DNA of 64,000 nt, taken from positions 16,654,997 to 16,718,996 of the forward strand of contig NC_089501.1 of assembly GCF_036850765.1 (NCBI RefSeq). Reading direction: 5' to 3'. Numbering within the stretch: the first letter of the stretch is position 1; the number at the start of each line of letters is the position of its first letter. Positions 22,518 through 33,295 of this stretch are shown here, one piece after another. Position numbers and translations under genes: made by a program. This stretch comes from Saccopteryx bilineata. Its lineage: Eukaryota; Chordata; Mammalia; Chiroptera; Emballonuridae. The notes under the pieces were generated by a model. The model had not been told where the DNA came from, ran no database searches, and saw only the letters and a program-made list of their open reading frames with translations.

Positions 22518-23317
22518 TTTATTTATTTTTTTAATATATAAATAAATTTTTATTTTAATGGGGTGACATCAATAAATCAGGGTACATACATTCAAAGAAA
22601 ACATTTCCAGGTTATCTTGTCATTTAGTTATGTTGCATACCCATCACCCAAAGAGAGATCGTCCTCTGCCACCCTCCATCCAGTTCTCTCTGTACCCCTC
22701 CCCCTCCCCTCCCCCTCTCCCTCCTTCCCTCCCCCCACCCCCCTTAGCCACCACACTCCTGTTCATGCCTCTCAGTCTCGCTTTTATGCCCCACTAATGT
22801 ATGGAATCCTGCAGTTCCTGTTTTTTTCTGATTCGCTTATTTCACTCCGCACAATGCTACCAAGACTCCACCATTCCGCTATAAGTGATCCAATGTCATC
22901 ATTTCTCCTAGCTGAATAATATACCATGGTGTATATGTGCCCCATCTTCTTCATCTAGTCCTCTATTTTTTTTACAGTGATTAAAAGCCTTTAAGCAAAC
23001 TCTTGGCCAATACAGCAAGAATCCATAAATGAGTAGTGTCCTTAACATGTTCCCCAAGTCCAAGTTGGCCCCCTCACCATGCCAAATCCCTGAAAAATGC
23101 AACCCAACCACAGTTCAGTCTGTTAGGAGCTGTCACAGGGAGCAGGAGTCCAGGAATGTTCCCCACAGGAAAAGTCCGTATGGCACTGGAATTGTTGTCA
23201 CCATTCTATACTTTGCAGCTCATGTCCAAGTCCCAATGACCGCTGCTTCTAGCTGGTAATGATTCAGGTAGACTGGAAAAAGCCATTTGCAGGATGCGTG
23301 GATATGGAGCTTCTGTT
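22484..23317 (-). mobile_element. Composite, 5'-truncated retro-insertion with L1 3' tail
   Basis: A perfect 14-bp TSD CACATATTTTTTAT lies at 22470-22483 and 23318-23331, with a long T-rich tail just inside the left copy, so the insert is a minus-strand retrotransposition event. Its 3' part (about 22550-22970) is L1 3' sequence: the terminal motif complement GGGGTGACATCAATAAATCA, a poly-C/T run, and complement of ATACACCATGGTATATTA. Its 5' part (about 22975-23317) is a 340-bp module that does not match the other L1s in this window. It could be an unfamiliar L1 subfamily or a chimera. Confidence 0.82.
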
Positions 23318-23331
23318 CACATATTTTTTAT

Positions 23332-25330
23332 GTTTTCTTATACTGTTTCACTCTTTGTTATGAATATATTATAGATGAGAATGTATGTATGATGTTTATT
23401 TAAATAATAACAACCATCCCACTATACATCAAAATAATAGAATTTTACCAATGCCTTGGAAGGCTTTTGTTTCTCTCTCAGCAGTTGTGATCTCCTACCT
23501 TCTCACATTTTTTTTTAAATTTATGACTTCATCACCAGGGAAAGATTCATAGAATAGTGTTTTAGGAAAGTGAATTGTAGATAAAAGAGAAGGACTCTTT
23601 TTTTTTTTTCAGGACTCATAAAAGATAAAAAGAATTGATTTTTCCCAAGAAAAATTGATGAATGACAATCAACACCAAGACATATACTGGTGAAATGACA
23701 ATCATTCAGGGTTAGAGAAGGAATCATATGAAAATACTGAGAGAAGACTTGGGAAAAATCATCCTGGCAACACTAGCACTCAGCAATACTATTTTGCTAA
23801 AAATACAATAATATTACCTACCAATCTCAGAAGGGGAAATTTGTGACATAGTAGTAGATATCTTAATTGCTATTGAAAAAAAAATCTGGAGATGTAAATA
23901 AAGCTTATGAAATTAAGAAATGTGACTAGAATTTATAAAACTAAATTGCTCTGAGAAAACATTTATTATTTTCAACAAAAGTATTTGTATAATCCAAAAT
24001 ATTTTTGATACACATAAACTTTAATCACTTTTAATAATTTACGTTAATTTATTTGTAACTTTACCAACTTCATTTATTAGTTATGGCATAGAGTACTTTC
24101 TAAAATTCAGAGAGTAATTGGTCATGTATAGGTAAACACTTTTCCTTTTGTTTGAATTTATAAACCTATCTTTAATCCAGATCAGATTTTTAAAATTTGC
24201 ATTTCATAGAGAGTATTTTTAAAGGAATTTAACTTAGTGTTATATAATTTATTGTCAGTTTTATTTATGGGGTAAATTTTGGAAATAAAATTTTAGTGTT
24301 AATTATTTTGTCCATGTAAGTTGCAACAAAAAATGTATATTCACCTTAACCAGAAAGATGTTACATAGTATTGTAATGAATTGAAAATGTAGTGATTGCA
24401 AAGCACCAACTGAAAATACTTAGTTCAGATTTTTCCCAGTGGGCTTATTAATGTTACTAATAATGTGTAAAGAAAGACGTATCCATCACATTCACCTTCA
24501 ATTAGATAAATGGAGTTATTATTAGCTATCATCGATACTAGTTATATTGTCCCTCAAAAAATGTTATGAAAGAACCCCATACCCTTTTCCATTAGAGGTA
24601 ACAGGTTTGTATCCAACTTTATAAAGTGTGGGAAGTCCAGCTCTACACAGACAAATGAAAAACCATTCATCCTCTAAACAAAGGTAAAAACTCTGTGATA
24701 ACAACAAAATGTTTTAAAAGTTTTGTTTTCTTTAATTTTTAAAATAGTGAGCAGTGAAGCAGCAGAATAATAACTTTGTGTCTACACAGTAGGTTCCTAG
24801 TACGTCTTGTATCTTCCAGCTCTTTAATTAAAGATCACTTCAAGCCTACAGAAGGGAGTCACCCCTGCACTAGGCAATATCAATTGTAAGGCATATTTAC
24901 ATTTAAAGAGGAAATTTGACACATTTGTGCCTGAGGAATCATGATACTTAAAGAGCAAATCACTTTTTCCCTTTTCATTTCATCATGACATTAATTAGAG
25001 CATTTAATTTAGATACCTGATAGATGTCAATGTATATTAAATATTATAATAAAAATTGGAAAGCTTGATGAACCTTTAGGGTTTATTTGAATAACAAAGT
25101 GTACATGTTCCACACATAACAATATAGTGATTTCACTTTGCTCAATTATCAATGCTTTATTTGAAGTTGATTATAAGCTCATTAAGCATGAGGAAGCTCT
25201 TTTCTTTCTGTTAGTTTTCAACTTGTTCATCTATCTTTTGAAGAGTTCTAAAGACTTTCGTAACTACACAACTAATCCAATATAATAACTTCTGAGTCCT
25301 AAGAGAATATAGAAATGTTAATAATCATCT
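23332..25330. other. Unassigned AT-rich sequence
   Basis: About 2 kb with no recognised repeat, coding frame or RNA. One of the longer repeat-free stretches of the window. Confidence 0.5.
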
Positions 25331-25830
25331 TATACTCAATTCTTCTTCTTTGCCTTTCATCCTTAGATTTCTGACAATAAAAGCTGGCAAATCCTGCAAA
25401 TCCTTGAAGTATAATCTATCTGCTTCTAGACAAATTCCTACACAGAAGTATTCAGGGATTTATTTAGCTCTCCTTACAAGTCTTGCGGCAATGAGGAGGA
25501 ATGAACACACCCAAGGAAAACAAGCATCCCCTGGGCAACAATGACCTTAAGGCTTTTTGTGCCAAATAAGATGCTTTCTTCAGCTACTTGAGGGGATGGC
25601 AACAGGAAGATGTTTCTCCTGCTCTCAGTAAAGTTTCTGACGTACTACGGGTTCCAACATTTTCACATTTATCTGTGTCTATTCGAAAGTTCCATTATGT
25701 GGGAATCGGCTCCCTATCGCTGCCCTTTCTGTCACATAAGACCCTGGCAGAGTGGTATGTTTGGGGCTTCTACTCTACGGACATTGCATTCATGCTCTAG
25801 GCTTCATTTCAGCCATGAAATCAGATGAAG
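25331..25830 (+). other. Repeat-free island with splice-acceptor-like site
   Basis: A pyrimidine tract and AG (TTCTTTGCCTTTCATCCTTAG, about 25345-25367) precede a 64-codon frame ending at 25544. Two overlapping 70-72 codon frames follow at 25588-25828. The island is GC-richer than its flanks and contains several CpGs (near 25640, 25684, 25709, 25718, 25779). I recognise no domain, and no matching donor is convincing. It could be a non-coding RNA exon, an old element or chance. Confidence 0.25.
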
Positions 25831-26065
25831 GATTACTTTTAAATTGTCAAAGAGGCTTTTTAATCTTTCAAACTTTTAATCAGGCTGATTGAATTTATTA
25901 AGTAAAAGGCATTATATTTGTACTTAACTATGTATGATCCCTAAGGCAGCAGAAGCTTCCAGATTACCCACTAAACATTGTAATTACCATTGATGCCATA
26001 TGTTTAAGTGTGTCAATCACTTTTTCTACCAATGTTTAACCCTCCATCTCTGTTTCACACTATAT

Positions 26066-26654
26066 ACAGTGTGTCTGTAAAGTCATGGTGCACTTTTGAC
26101 TGGTCACAGGAAAGCAACAAAAGACAATAGAAATTTGAAACCAAATAAAAGGAAAACTCTCCCAGTTTCATACCTATTCAGTGCAGTTCGATATGGGCTC
26201 ATGCACAGATTTTTTAGGGCTCCTTAGGTAGCTATCCCGTGTAGCCTCTACAGACTTGTTACTGACTGATGGCCTACCAGAACGGGGTTTTTCCACCAAA
26301 CTGCCTGTTTCCTTCAACTGCTTATTCCACTGAGTAATGTTATTCTTAAGTGGTGACGCTTCGTTATAAATGCGCCAGTATTCACGTTGCACTTTGGTCA
26401 CGATTCGAATTTAGCGAGCCACAGAATACACTAAACTTTCCTCTGTACCATCCACATCTTGACTGGCATGGCCATGGGCTGCTCTACTTTATACATGGTA
26501 GTATGTCATCTGTGCATGCGCACATGCTGCCACATCATCCTACAGAAACTGGGAGGGTTTTCCTTTTATTTGGTGCAGATTTCACATTTTTATCATCTTT
26601 TGTTGCTTTTCTGTGACCGGTCAAAAGTGCACTATGACTTTACAGACACACTGT
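26066..26654 (-). mobile_element. Tc1/mariner-type element, internally deleted
   Basis: Inverted repeats of about 58 bp bound the element: left ACAGTGTGTCTGTAAAGTCA then GTGCACTTTTGACTGGTCAC, right GTGACCGGTCAAAAGTGCAC then TGACTTTACAGACACACTGT. A minus-strand transposase remnant lies between them. At about 589 bp it is far shorter than the roughly 1.3 kb of an intact mariner. The flanking TA duplication is not clear on the right side. Confidence 0.92.
26174..26401 (-). pseudogene. Mariner-like transposase N-terminal remnant
   Basis: A 75-codon minus-strand frame contains VQREYWRIYNEA, the helix-turn-helix-type block KNNITQWNKQLKETGSLVEK and the GRPSVSN linker, followed by KSVEATRDSYLRSPKKS. 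This matches the paired-like DNA-binding N-terminus of mariner/Tc1 transposases. The catalytic D,D(E/D) domain is missing, so it encodes no active enzyme. Orientation agrees with the inverted repeats. Confidence 0.88.
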
Positions 26655-27240
26655 GCTACTATTGTTAATAACTACATACCACTGTTTACCATAATTTATT
26701 ACTGTTTTACTTTTTTTCTCTCCAACAAGTAGACTGTCCATGAATTAATCAAACATATAGCCTACCAAATTCCAGAATCTTATTTTGGAGGTACTTTTTC
26801 TGGATGAATTTATAATACTAATTACTTTATCAGTCCAGGTCCCAGAAGGATGGCTTACTCAAAGTAATAAAGAGATTGTATACGAAGGTGTGGGTATATT
26901 AAGAAAACTAAAAGAGAAAGGTTATGTATCCAGTAACTAGCAACAATGGGATTGTTGTTTATTCATAGTGTTAAAGGAAAAATGAAAGGTGATAAATGAA
27001 CCTGGAAAAAATTTAAATTAGGGTTAAATTAAAAATTTAAAACAAAATAGTTATGGCTATGAATAGAAAATTGATGCAACTATTCAAAGACAGACTAAAT
27101 AGAGATAACCAAGAAAATAATTTCCTCCAAACTTTTCCTCCAACCACCAATCCCCTGACATTACTTTGCCCTATCTGAAAAACAATCATAAGCCAAGAGA
27201 AAAGAAATCTCAAGTAATGTAATAACACACATTAGCCTCA
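26655..27240. other. Unassigned sequence
   Basis: No gene or repeat is recognised. Confidence 0.5.
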
Positions 27241-27251
27241 AGAGCACAGAG

Positions 27252-27586
27252 AGCCTGACCAGGCGGTGGCGCAGTGGATAGAGCGTCGGACTGGGATGTG
27301 GAGGACCAGGTTCGAGACCCTGAGGTCACCAGCTTGAAAATGGGTTCATCTGGCTTAAGCAAAAAGCTCACCAGCTTGGACCCAAGGTCGCTGGCTTGAG
27401 CAAGGGGCTACTCGGTCTGCTGAAAGCCTGTGGTTAAGGCACATATGAGAAAGCAATCAATGAACAACTAAGGTGTTGCAACAAAAAATTGATGATTGAT
27501 GCTTCTCATCTCTCTCCATTTCTGTCTATCTGTCCCTATCTATCCCTCTCTCTGACTCTCTTCTCTGTCCCTGTAAAAAAAAAAAA
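27252..27586 (+). mobile_element. Type B SINE
   Basis: Near-consensus head CCTGACCAGGCGGTGGCGCA, B box GGTTCGAGACC, complete body and A tail. The perfect TSD AGAGCACAGAG lies at 27241-27251 and 27587-27597. Confidence 0.97.
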
Positions 27587-27678
27587 AGAGCACAGAGAAA
27601 GGCTAAGAAGGGTAGAGAGTGTTTCAGAAGTAATACATGCACTATACATTGTCTATATCTTCCTTTAATTAATTTATA

Positions 27679-27924
27679 CTGCTCACAAAAATTAGAGGAT
27701 ATTTCAAAATGAATATGAACGTGCAGGTCCTCCAGTACTTTCAGCCTTTCATATAGTGCATTTTCACCAATGAAATAAAAGTTGGTTTTGCATCTCATTT
27801 GCATAATTGAACAACTTTGACTTGTCATTTGCTTTTCTGATGTTCTTGTTTAATAAAAAAAAAATCAAATGCTTTTTTATTGCTCTATATTCATTTTGAA
27901 ATATCCCCTAATTTTTGTGAGCAG
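27679..27924. mobile_element. MITE with ~37-bp inverted repeats (copy 1)
   Basis: Ends CTGCTCACAAAAATTAGAGG and CCCCTAATTTTTGTGAGCAG are inverted copies, extended by ATATTTCAAAATGAATAT on the left and its complement on the right. The interior holds ATTTGCAT and an A/T run. It is flanked by TA on the left. A second copy in opposite orientation lies at 34705-34944. Non-coding; probably Tc1/mariner-related. Confidence 0.88.
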
Positions 27925-27934
27925 TGTTTTACAT

Positions 27935-28110
27935 TCATATTTATTGAGCACCTATTTCATTCCAAGTTGGAAATTTTATGCTGAACAAGGTAAGCACAAT
28001 TTCTTTTCTCAAGGAATTTAGGAGCTTATACACTAGGGTGGGAAAGGTAGATAAGAAATAAACCTAAAGGTGTTGTAAATATATTATCTAGGAAATAAAA
28101 TAATGTCATA
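27935..28110 (+). mobile_element. L2 LINE fragment
   Basis: The segment TATTGAGCACCTATTTCATT followed by CTCAAGGAATTTAGGAGCTT, a GGTGGGAAAGGTAGATAAG part and AATAAA-type text follows the remembered L2 3' consensus. Old and diverged; boundaries approximate. Confidence 0.65.
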
Positions 28111-28310
28111 TTATAGAGAATAATCTAGACACTACATTATATAATATGATGAGGCAAACATTATGTTTGGGTGGAAAATTAAGAGTTAGTGACCTCTTTC
28201 CATGTTAAGTTTGAAGTTTTACCATACCACTAAATATTATATCAAGTAAGCAATTGGATGCACATGTTTAGAATTCATTGAATAAAATATTAGTAATAGA
28301 AAGAACATAC

Positions 28311-28590
28311 AGTTGACACTTGGACAACACAGAAGTTGAGGGTGCCCACCTCCAAATTTAAGTTGTTCTTCTATATCCATGTGGGATTGCTTACAGGATG
28401 CCCAGCAAATACCAAAATCTGAGGGTGCTTAAATCCCTTATATAAAGTGGCAAAGGTCAATGCATATACTTGGCCTTTCACATGTACAGGCTCAAAAGCA
28501 ATGTTCAGAAACAATACAGATATTTATTGAAAATAATTTGCATATAAGTAGATGCACCCAGTTCAAACTCTTGTTGTTCAAGGGTCAGCG
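28311..28590. mobile_element. Tigger-like DNA transposon remnant
   Basis: The left end CAGTTGACACTTGGACAACA and the right end TGTTGTTCAAGGGTCAGCG are inverted copies of the typical Tigger/MER28 terminus. Inside are GGGTGCCCACCTCC and ATATAAAGTGGCAAAGGTCA-like text. Non-autonomous and old. Confidence 0.7.
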
Positions 28591-28958
28591 ATGAATGGTT
28601 TTTATGTATTATACCAGATGACAATGTCAAGAAGAGAATACACAGAGAGGTTTTCTACAATGAAGCCCTAGCATGACAACATTTAGAGGTCTAGTAGAGA
28701 AAGGGAAATAGGCAATGAAGAACAAAATGTGGAAAGAGAATCAGTGTGGTAGTTCAGGTCAGACCATACAAAATAGATTCTGAAAGTCCATCTAGCCAGT
28801 TTTGTGTACAATACCAGAGGGATAGAAATTTAATATTATTCATTTACATAAGTAGTAAATAACACATTACAACAAGTTGAAAGATTTAATATCTATTTGA
28901 AACTGGAAATAGATATCAGGCTGGCTTTCAGTTATTTTTCATAAATATTACTTTATCC
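28591..28958. other. Unassigned sequence
   Basis: Nothing recognisable in this stretch. Confidence 0.5.
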
Positions 28959-28971
28959 AATAAAGTTTTTT

Positions 28972-29026
28972 TTAATATTTTTATTTTATTTTTTATTTAT
29001 TCATTTTAGAGAGAAGAGGGAGAGAC

Positions 29027-29058
<32 letters not shown>

Positions 29059-29200
29059 GAGAGACAGAGAGAGAGAAGGGGGGAGGAGCTGGAAGCATCA
29101 ACTCCCATATGTGCCTTGACCAGGCAAGCCCAGGGTTTCGAACCGGCGACCTCAGCATTTCCAGGTCGACGCTTTATCCACTGCGCCACCACAGGTCAGA
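28972..29200 (-). mobile_element. Type C SINE
   Basis: Minus-strand copy: the T/A tail at the left, an AG-rich stretch (29010-29085, complement of the CT-rich part), and the tRNA-like head at the right ending CCACAGGTCAG. The perfect TSD CAATAAAGTTTTT occurs on both sides (near 28959 and 29201). Confidence 0.95.
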
Positions 29201-29213
29201 CAATAAAGTTTTT

Positions 29214-29855
29214 CTTAATATAATGTGCTTGCCTTTGACTTTCTTGTGACTCTAGGATCAGCAAAGTTTGTCATTATAATAGTCATGCATATTCAAAATG
29301 CTCATACATATTTGAGTCCTACAAATCTTTTTGCTTATACTAAAGAATTTCCCAGTTAATGAAGATTGATCTTTCTCTCATCATCTTTCTTTGAATGTCA
29401 TTTGGTTTAGGTTATGTTTACATAAATCATACCTATTAAAAAATGCAGTTGCAAAGTATGTTAATCACAGTTCAATTATAACAGGTTATACAACAAAATA
29501 TATACAACTTAATTTCTTTTCTTTATGCTGAGAAAGTGTGTTTGTAGAGAAACCACATTTGATTAGCTTTTGCTCTACATTGATTTGTGATTAATTTTAA
29601 GCTACCTTATTTTTCAGAGCTCATTTGGCATTTTCTGCTATGTTACATTTTTAACTTCATATCGCAGAAGTAATGTTTTGAAAATAGCAATTAATATTTC
29701 CTCAAGGCCCAGTATGGAATCAAAGTCTCCATATCTCTACCTTTTCTCTAAAAAGTTTGAGTGAGGCTTTCCTCAATTTAAGTATAGTTGCCTTCTTTCC
29801 TGATACTACTTCTACATTTACCCAATCTGGTTTTAGGCTATGATATTTGCTGAAG
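29214..29855. other. Unassigned sequence
   Basis: AT-rich, no recognised repeat or gene. Confidence 0.5.
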
Positions 29856-30233
29856 TGATATGGACTGAATTTCTCCCCCCTGCAAAATTCCCTAACTTCT
29901 TTGTGACTGTATTTGGAGGGTCTTTAAAGAGGTAATTGTAGTTAAATTAAGTCATAAAAGTGTGGCACTAGTTCCATAGGGCTGCGTATTTGTAAGAAGA
30001 GGAGGAGACACCAGAGATTACTCTCTGATGTGTGCACAGAAAAGAAGTCATGTGAGACACAGTAAGAAGGTGACAATCTGTAAACCATAAAGATAAGCCT
30101 CACCAGAAACTGAATCTGCAGGCATCTTGATCTGGAACTTTTAGCCTGGAGACATGTGACAAAATTAATTTCTGTTGTTTAGGCTTACTTGATCTGTGAT
30201 ATTTTGTCATGGCAGTCCAAGCAGACTGAAACA
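29856..30233 (+). mobile_element. MLT1-type LTR (MaLR)
   Basis: Begins TGATATGGACTGAATTTCTC, continues with GTGACTGTATTTGGAGGGTC, GTAAGAAGAGGAGGAGACAC, TTGATCTGGAACTTTTAGCC and AATTAATTTCTGTTGTTTAG, and ends GCAGACTGAAACA. This is the classic order of the old mammalian MLT1 LTR family, about 378 bp and clearly diverged. Solo, plus strand. Confidence 0.9.
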
Positions 30234-30654
30234 GGAAAATCCGTGGTGACCAGATAACTGGAGTCCAGTCTGTTCAAGTGTAGGAGATGCAGATGATTTG
30301 TTTAAATATTTTTCTACTGAGTTCTCTCTCATTTTCTAGCTCAAACTTTAAAAGTTTACTAAAAATTACTATTATAAAAAAGTGATTGCTGTTTTATGAT
30401 TTTTGTCTTTTTTGATGCTAGCCCATCACATTTATTCATTTGTTTTGTACTTTTCAGACATCTATGTAGTTTAATCATGAATAAATTAGTGACTTTTAAA
30501 CAAACTTTGCATTATTGTTTTATCCAATTTTATATTTCATTTTAAAAAATGGACTTGATTCTGAATAATTTTTGGTAATTTCAAAGGAAATACAATTTTA
30601 GTTTTAGAAGAAATATTTGTAATCATTGATAATACGTAAAAAAGGGTTTGTTTG
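30234..30654. other. Unassigned sequence
   Basis: No feature is recognised. Confidence 0.5.
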
Positions 30655-30945
30655 GGCCAGATCTGTGGTGGCGCAGTGGATAAAGTGTTGACCTGAAGTG
30701 CTGAGGTCCCCGGTTCAAAACCCTGGGCTTGCCTGGTCAAGGCACATATGGGAGTTGATGCTTCCTGCTCCTCCCCCTGTTCTCTCTCTATCTCTCCCTC
30801 CCTTCATACACAGGGACCAGATCATGAAGATTGTGTGTCAACAGTCAAGGAAAATTATTGAACAATGTGTAGGACGCCTAAATATCTCTCTCCCCTCTCT
30901 CTCTAATAAAAATGAATAAAGTCTAAAAAGGTAAATAAATAAAAA
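30655..30945 (+). mobile_element. Type C SINE carrying an 84-bp foreign insert
   Basis: Head GGCCAGATCTGTGGTGGCGC, GGTTCAAAACCCTGGGCTTG, GGCACATATGGGAGTTGATG and the CT-rich part to about 30802. Then 84 bp that are not SINE, then CT-rich sequence and AATAAAAATGAATAAAGTC resume. The insert matches 32091-32174. No TSD surrounds the 84 bp. Confidence 0.9.
30803..30886 (+). repeat. 84-bp local duplication, copy in SINE
   Basis: Starts TTCATACACAGGGACCAGAT and ends GACGCCTAAATATC. It is the same 84 bases as 32091-32174 with three substitutions and no indel, in direct orientation and 1.29 kb apart. Because it interrupts a SINE, this copy is the likely recipient. Confidence 0.95.
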
Positions 30946-31556
30946 AATTTTAAAAAAGGGTTTGTTTGCCTCTGAAGATAAATCCAAATTAGAATTTCCA
31001 TAAGCGTTTGGACAATAATTACATGCTAGGAAAATGATAAGATGTCAGAGAAAGTAAAAGATACTTCAACTAGAGATCAATGCATCTGGACAGTAGAAGG
31101 GAAATGATAAAAAGTTATTAAGCGGATTACAAGAAACTCACTAGTATTGCCATTTCAGCTTGTGGCCATCATTATATAAAAAGAAAGAGAACATCTTACT
31201 GTTCATCTCCAAAGAGCCTAATTGCATCAGCAGGCCACTATGTTGGGAATCTTCAGGTCTAAAGAGCAAATGAGTACTTCTTATTCAGGAATACACATAG
31301 TTAGTTATAGATATCCAACCATTTGCTCATTATTCATTAATTATTCTTTTGACATTGACAAGGTTCCAGACAGTTTTACTGAATATGGAAAATATAAACC
31401 TCAAAACATAACTTGAGTCTTATGCTGAAATAACCTATAGAGTAATGGAAAAGGCAGATGATTATAATACAATATCATGGAAGCAAGCAAAGTAATTACA
31501 GAGACACTGTAACAAAAAAAAAAGGCAAGGGAAGATTCCTGAAAGAAATGAAATTG
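30946..31556. other. Unassigned sequence
   Basis: No gene or repeat is recognised. Confidence 0.5.
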
Positions 31557-31940
31557 GGGTTTTTTTTTTTATGTTTTTCTTCTTTTTTCCAAGTGAGAGG
31601 AAGGAAGATACCGAGGCAGACTCCAGCATGCATCTCAACCAGGATCCACCCGGCAACCCCTGTCTGGAGCTGATGCTCTGCCCATCTGGGCCATGCTCAT
31701 AACCAAGCTATTTTTAGTACCTGAGGCAGAGGCTCCACAGAGCCATCCTCAGTGCCCAGGGCCAAAGAATTTGAATCAATCTAGCCATGGCTGCGGGAAG
31801 GGAAGAAAGAAAGAGAGAGAAGGGGAGAGAAGGGGTGGAGAAGCAGATGGTTGCTTCTACTGTGTGTCCTGACTGGAAATTGAAGCTGGGACATCCATAT
31901 GCCTGGCCAATGCTCTACCACTGAGCCAGCTAGCCAGGGC
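31557..31940 (-). mobile_element. Type A SINE, diverged
   Basis: Minus-strand copy with a T run at 31559-31570, GACTCCAGCATGC, GGATCCACCCGG and a head complement ending GAGCCAGCTAGCCAGGGC. It has more substitutions than other type A copies and a B box that no longer matches well (GGAAATTGAAGC). Older copy; TSD not clear. Confidence 0.88.
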
Positions 31941-32309
31941 TAAGAATTTAATCTTTAAATGAGTTTGAAGATAATAATTTTAAAAGAAGGAATAGAAATA
32001 GTACTTATATTTAAAAAACAAGGATATCCAATAAACTTCAAATATTGCTGTCTCAGTCGTTCCCTGTGGAAGGAGAATCATGTGAAAACCTTCATACACA
32101 GGGACCAGATCATGAAGATTGTGTGTCAAAAGTCAAGGAAAATTATTGAACAATGTTTAGGACCCCTAAATATCAGATTTATGTCTTGTACAGATCACAC
32201 AAATTAATGGGAAAATTGATGAGTTGGAAAGCTACTGCAGTGATTGAGATGCAAATTAAGAAAGGCAGACATTTAGCTAACAATGGTAAATCTGGAACAG
32301 AAGACAGAT
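31941..32309. other. Unassigned; holds the second 84-bp copy
   Basis: No repeat family is recognised. The stretch contains the probable source of the 84-bp duplication. Confidence 0.5.
32091..32174 (+). repeat. 84-bp local duplication, copy in unassigned DNA
   Basis: Same 84-base segment as 30803-30886 (three differences, at CAAAAG/CAACAG, TTTAG/TGTAG and GACCCC/GACGCC). The surrounding sequence is not SINE, so this is probably the donor. Confidence 0.95.
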
Positions 32310-32322
32310 TGAGAGATATTTA

Positions 32323-32668
32323 TTTTATTTTATTTATTTATTTATTTTACAGAGACAGAGAGAGGGATAGACAGGGACAGACAGACAGGAACGGAGAGAT
32401 GAGAAGCATCAATCATTAGTTTTTCGTTGCGTATTGTGACTTCTTAGTTGTTCATTGATTGCTTTCTCATATGTGCCTTGACCGTGGGCCTTCAGCAGAC
32501 TGAGTAACCCCTTGCTGGAGCCAGTGACCCTGGGTCCAAGCTGGTGAGTTTTTGCTCAAGCCAGATGAGTCTGCGCTCAAGCTGAGCTGGCGACCTCGGG
32601 GTCTCGAACCTGGATACTTCCACATTCCAGTCCAATGCTCTATCCACTGTGCCACCGCCTGGTCAGGC
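32323..32668 (-). mobile_element. Type B SINE
   Basis: Near-consensus minus-strand copy: a TTTTATTTA-rich tail at the left, and the head complement GCCACCGCCTGGTCAGGC at the right. The perfect 13-bp TSD TGAGAGATATTTA lies at 32310-32322 and 32669-32681. Confidence 0.97.
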
Positions 32669-32681
32669 TGAGAGATATTTA

Positions 32682-33295
32682 AATAGTCAAGATTTCTGAT
32701 GCTGGAAACTAAGAGAAAAAAAAAGTGTCTTTCATTGAGATGGAGAATGCAGAGAAACAGATTTGGACGGAATTTAAGATAAATTCAAATTTAGATTTGT
32801 GTCTTTTCTCCCTTCCTTTCTCCCTTCCTCCCTCCCTCTCTTCCTCCTTTTTACCCTCTCTTTCTCTTTATTTCTTTCTTTCTAGGGACTTGAGTTACAA
32901 TTAAATATATCTAGTTGACCTTGGATAAGTTATTTGAACCCAAACCAAAAATCTCTGCCTTGAGAATCAATTCGAAATACTGTAAGAATAATGGTGCAGT
33001 CCATTTTATGGATGAGGCATGGGGGACTGCTTGTGAATTCTCAGTAGAGGAACACAATGGGTAAAAACCAAAGCAGAAAACCAGTCTTATGAACATAACT
33101 AAAATAAAACTGTAGTAAAGGTAATAATGGTATAAAGATGCTATTATTTTGAAATTATAGTTTTTTTTAATTATATTAATGTATACAACAGTTCACAGTC
33201 ATATAAATTAGGAGGAAGACAGTAGAGATAACAGCTATTATTCTTAGGTTAATGGAGTTGATAGGAGAGTGAGAAGTTTAGTCCATATGTATTAC
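32682..33295. other. Unassigned; CT-rich tract at 32805-32885
   Basis: A polypyrimidine simple-sequence tract of about 80 bp is the only visible structure. Confidence 0.5.

Noticed and set aside
22563..22919. 118-codon serine/proline-rich frame
   Set aside because: It lies antisense in the L1 3' tail with its poly-pyrimidine run. A sister frame occurs at the other copy of that tail (36584-36808).
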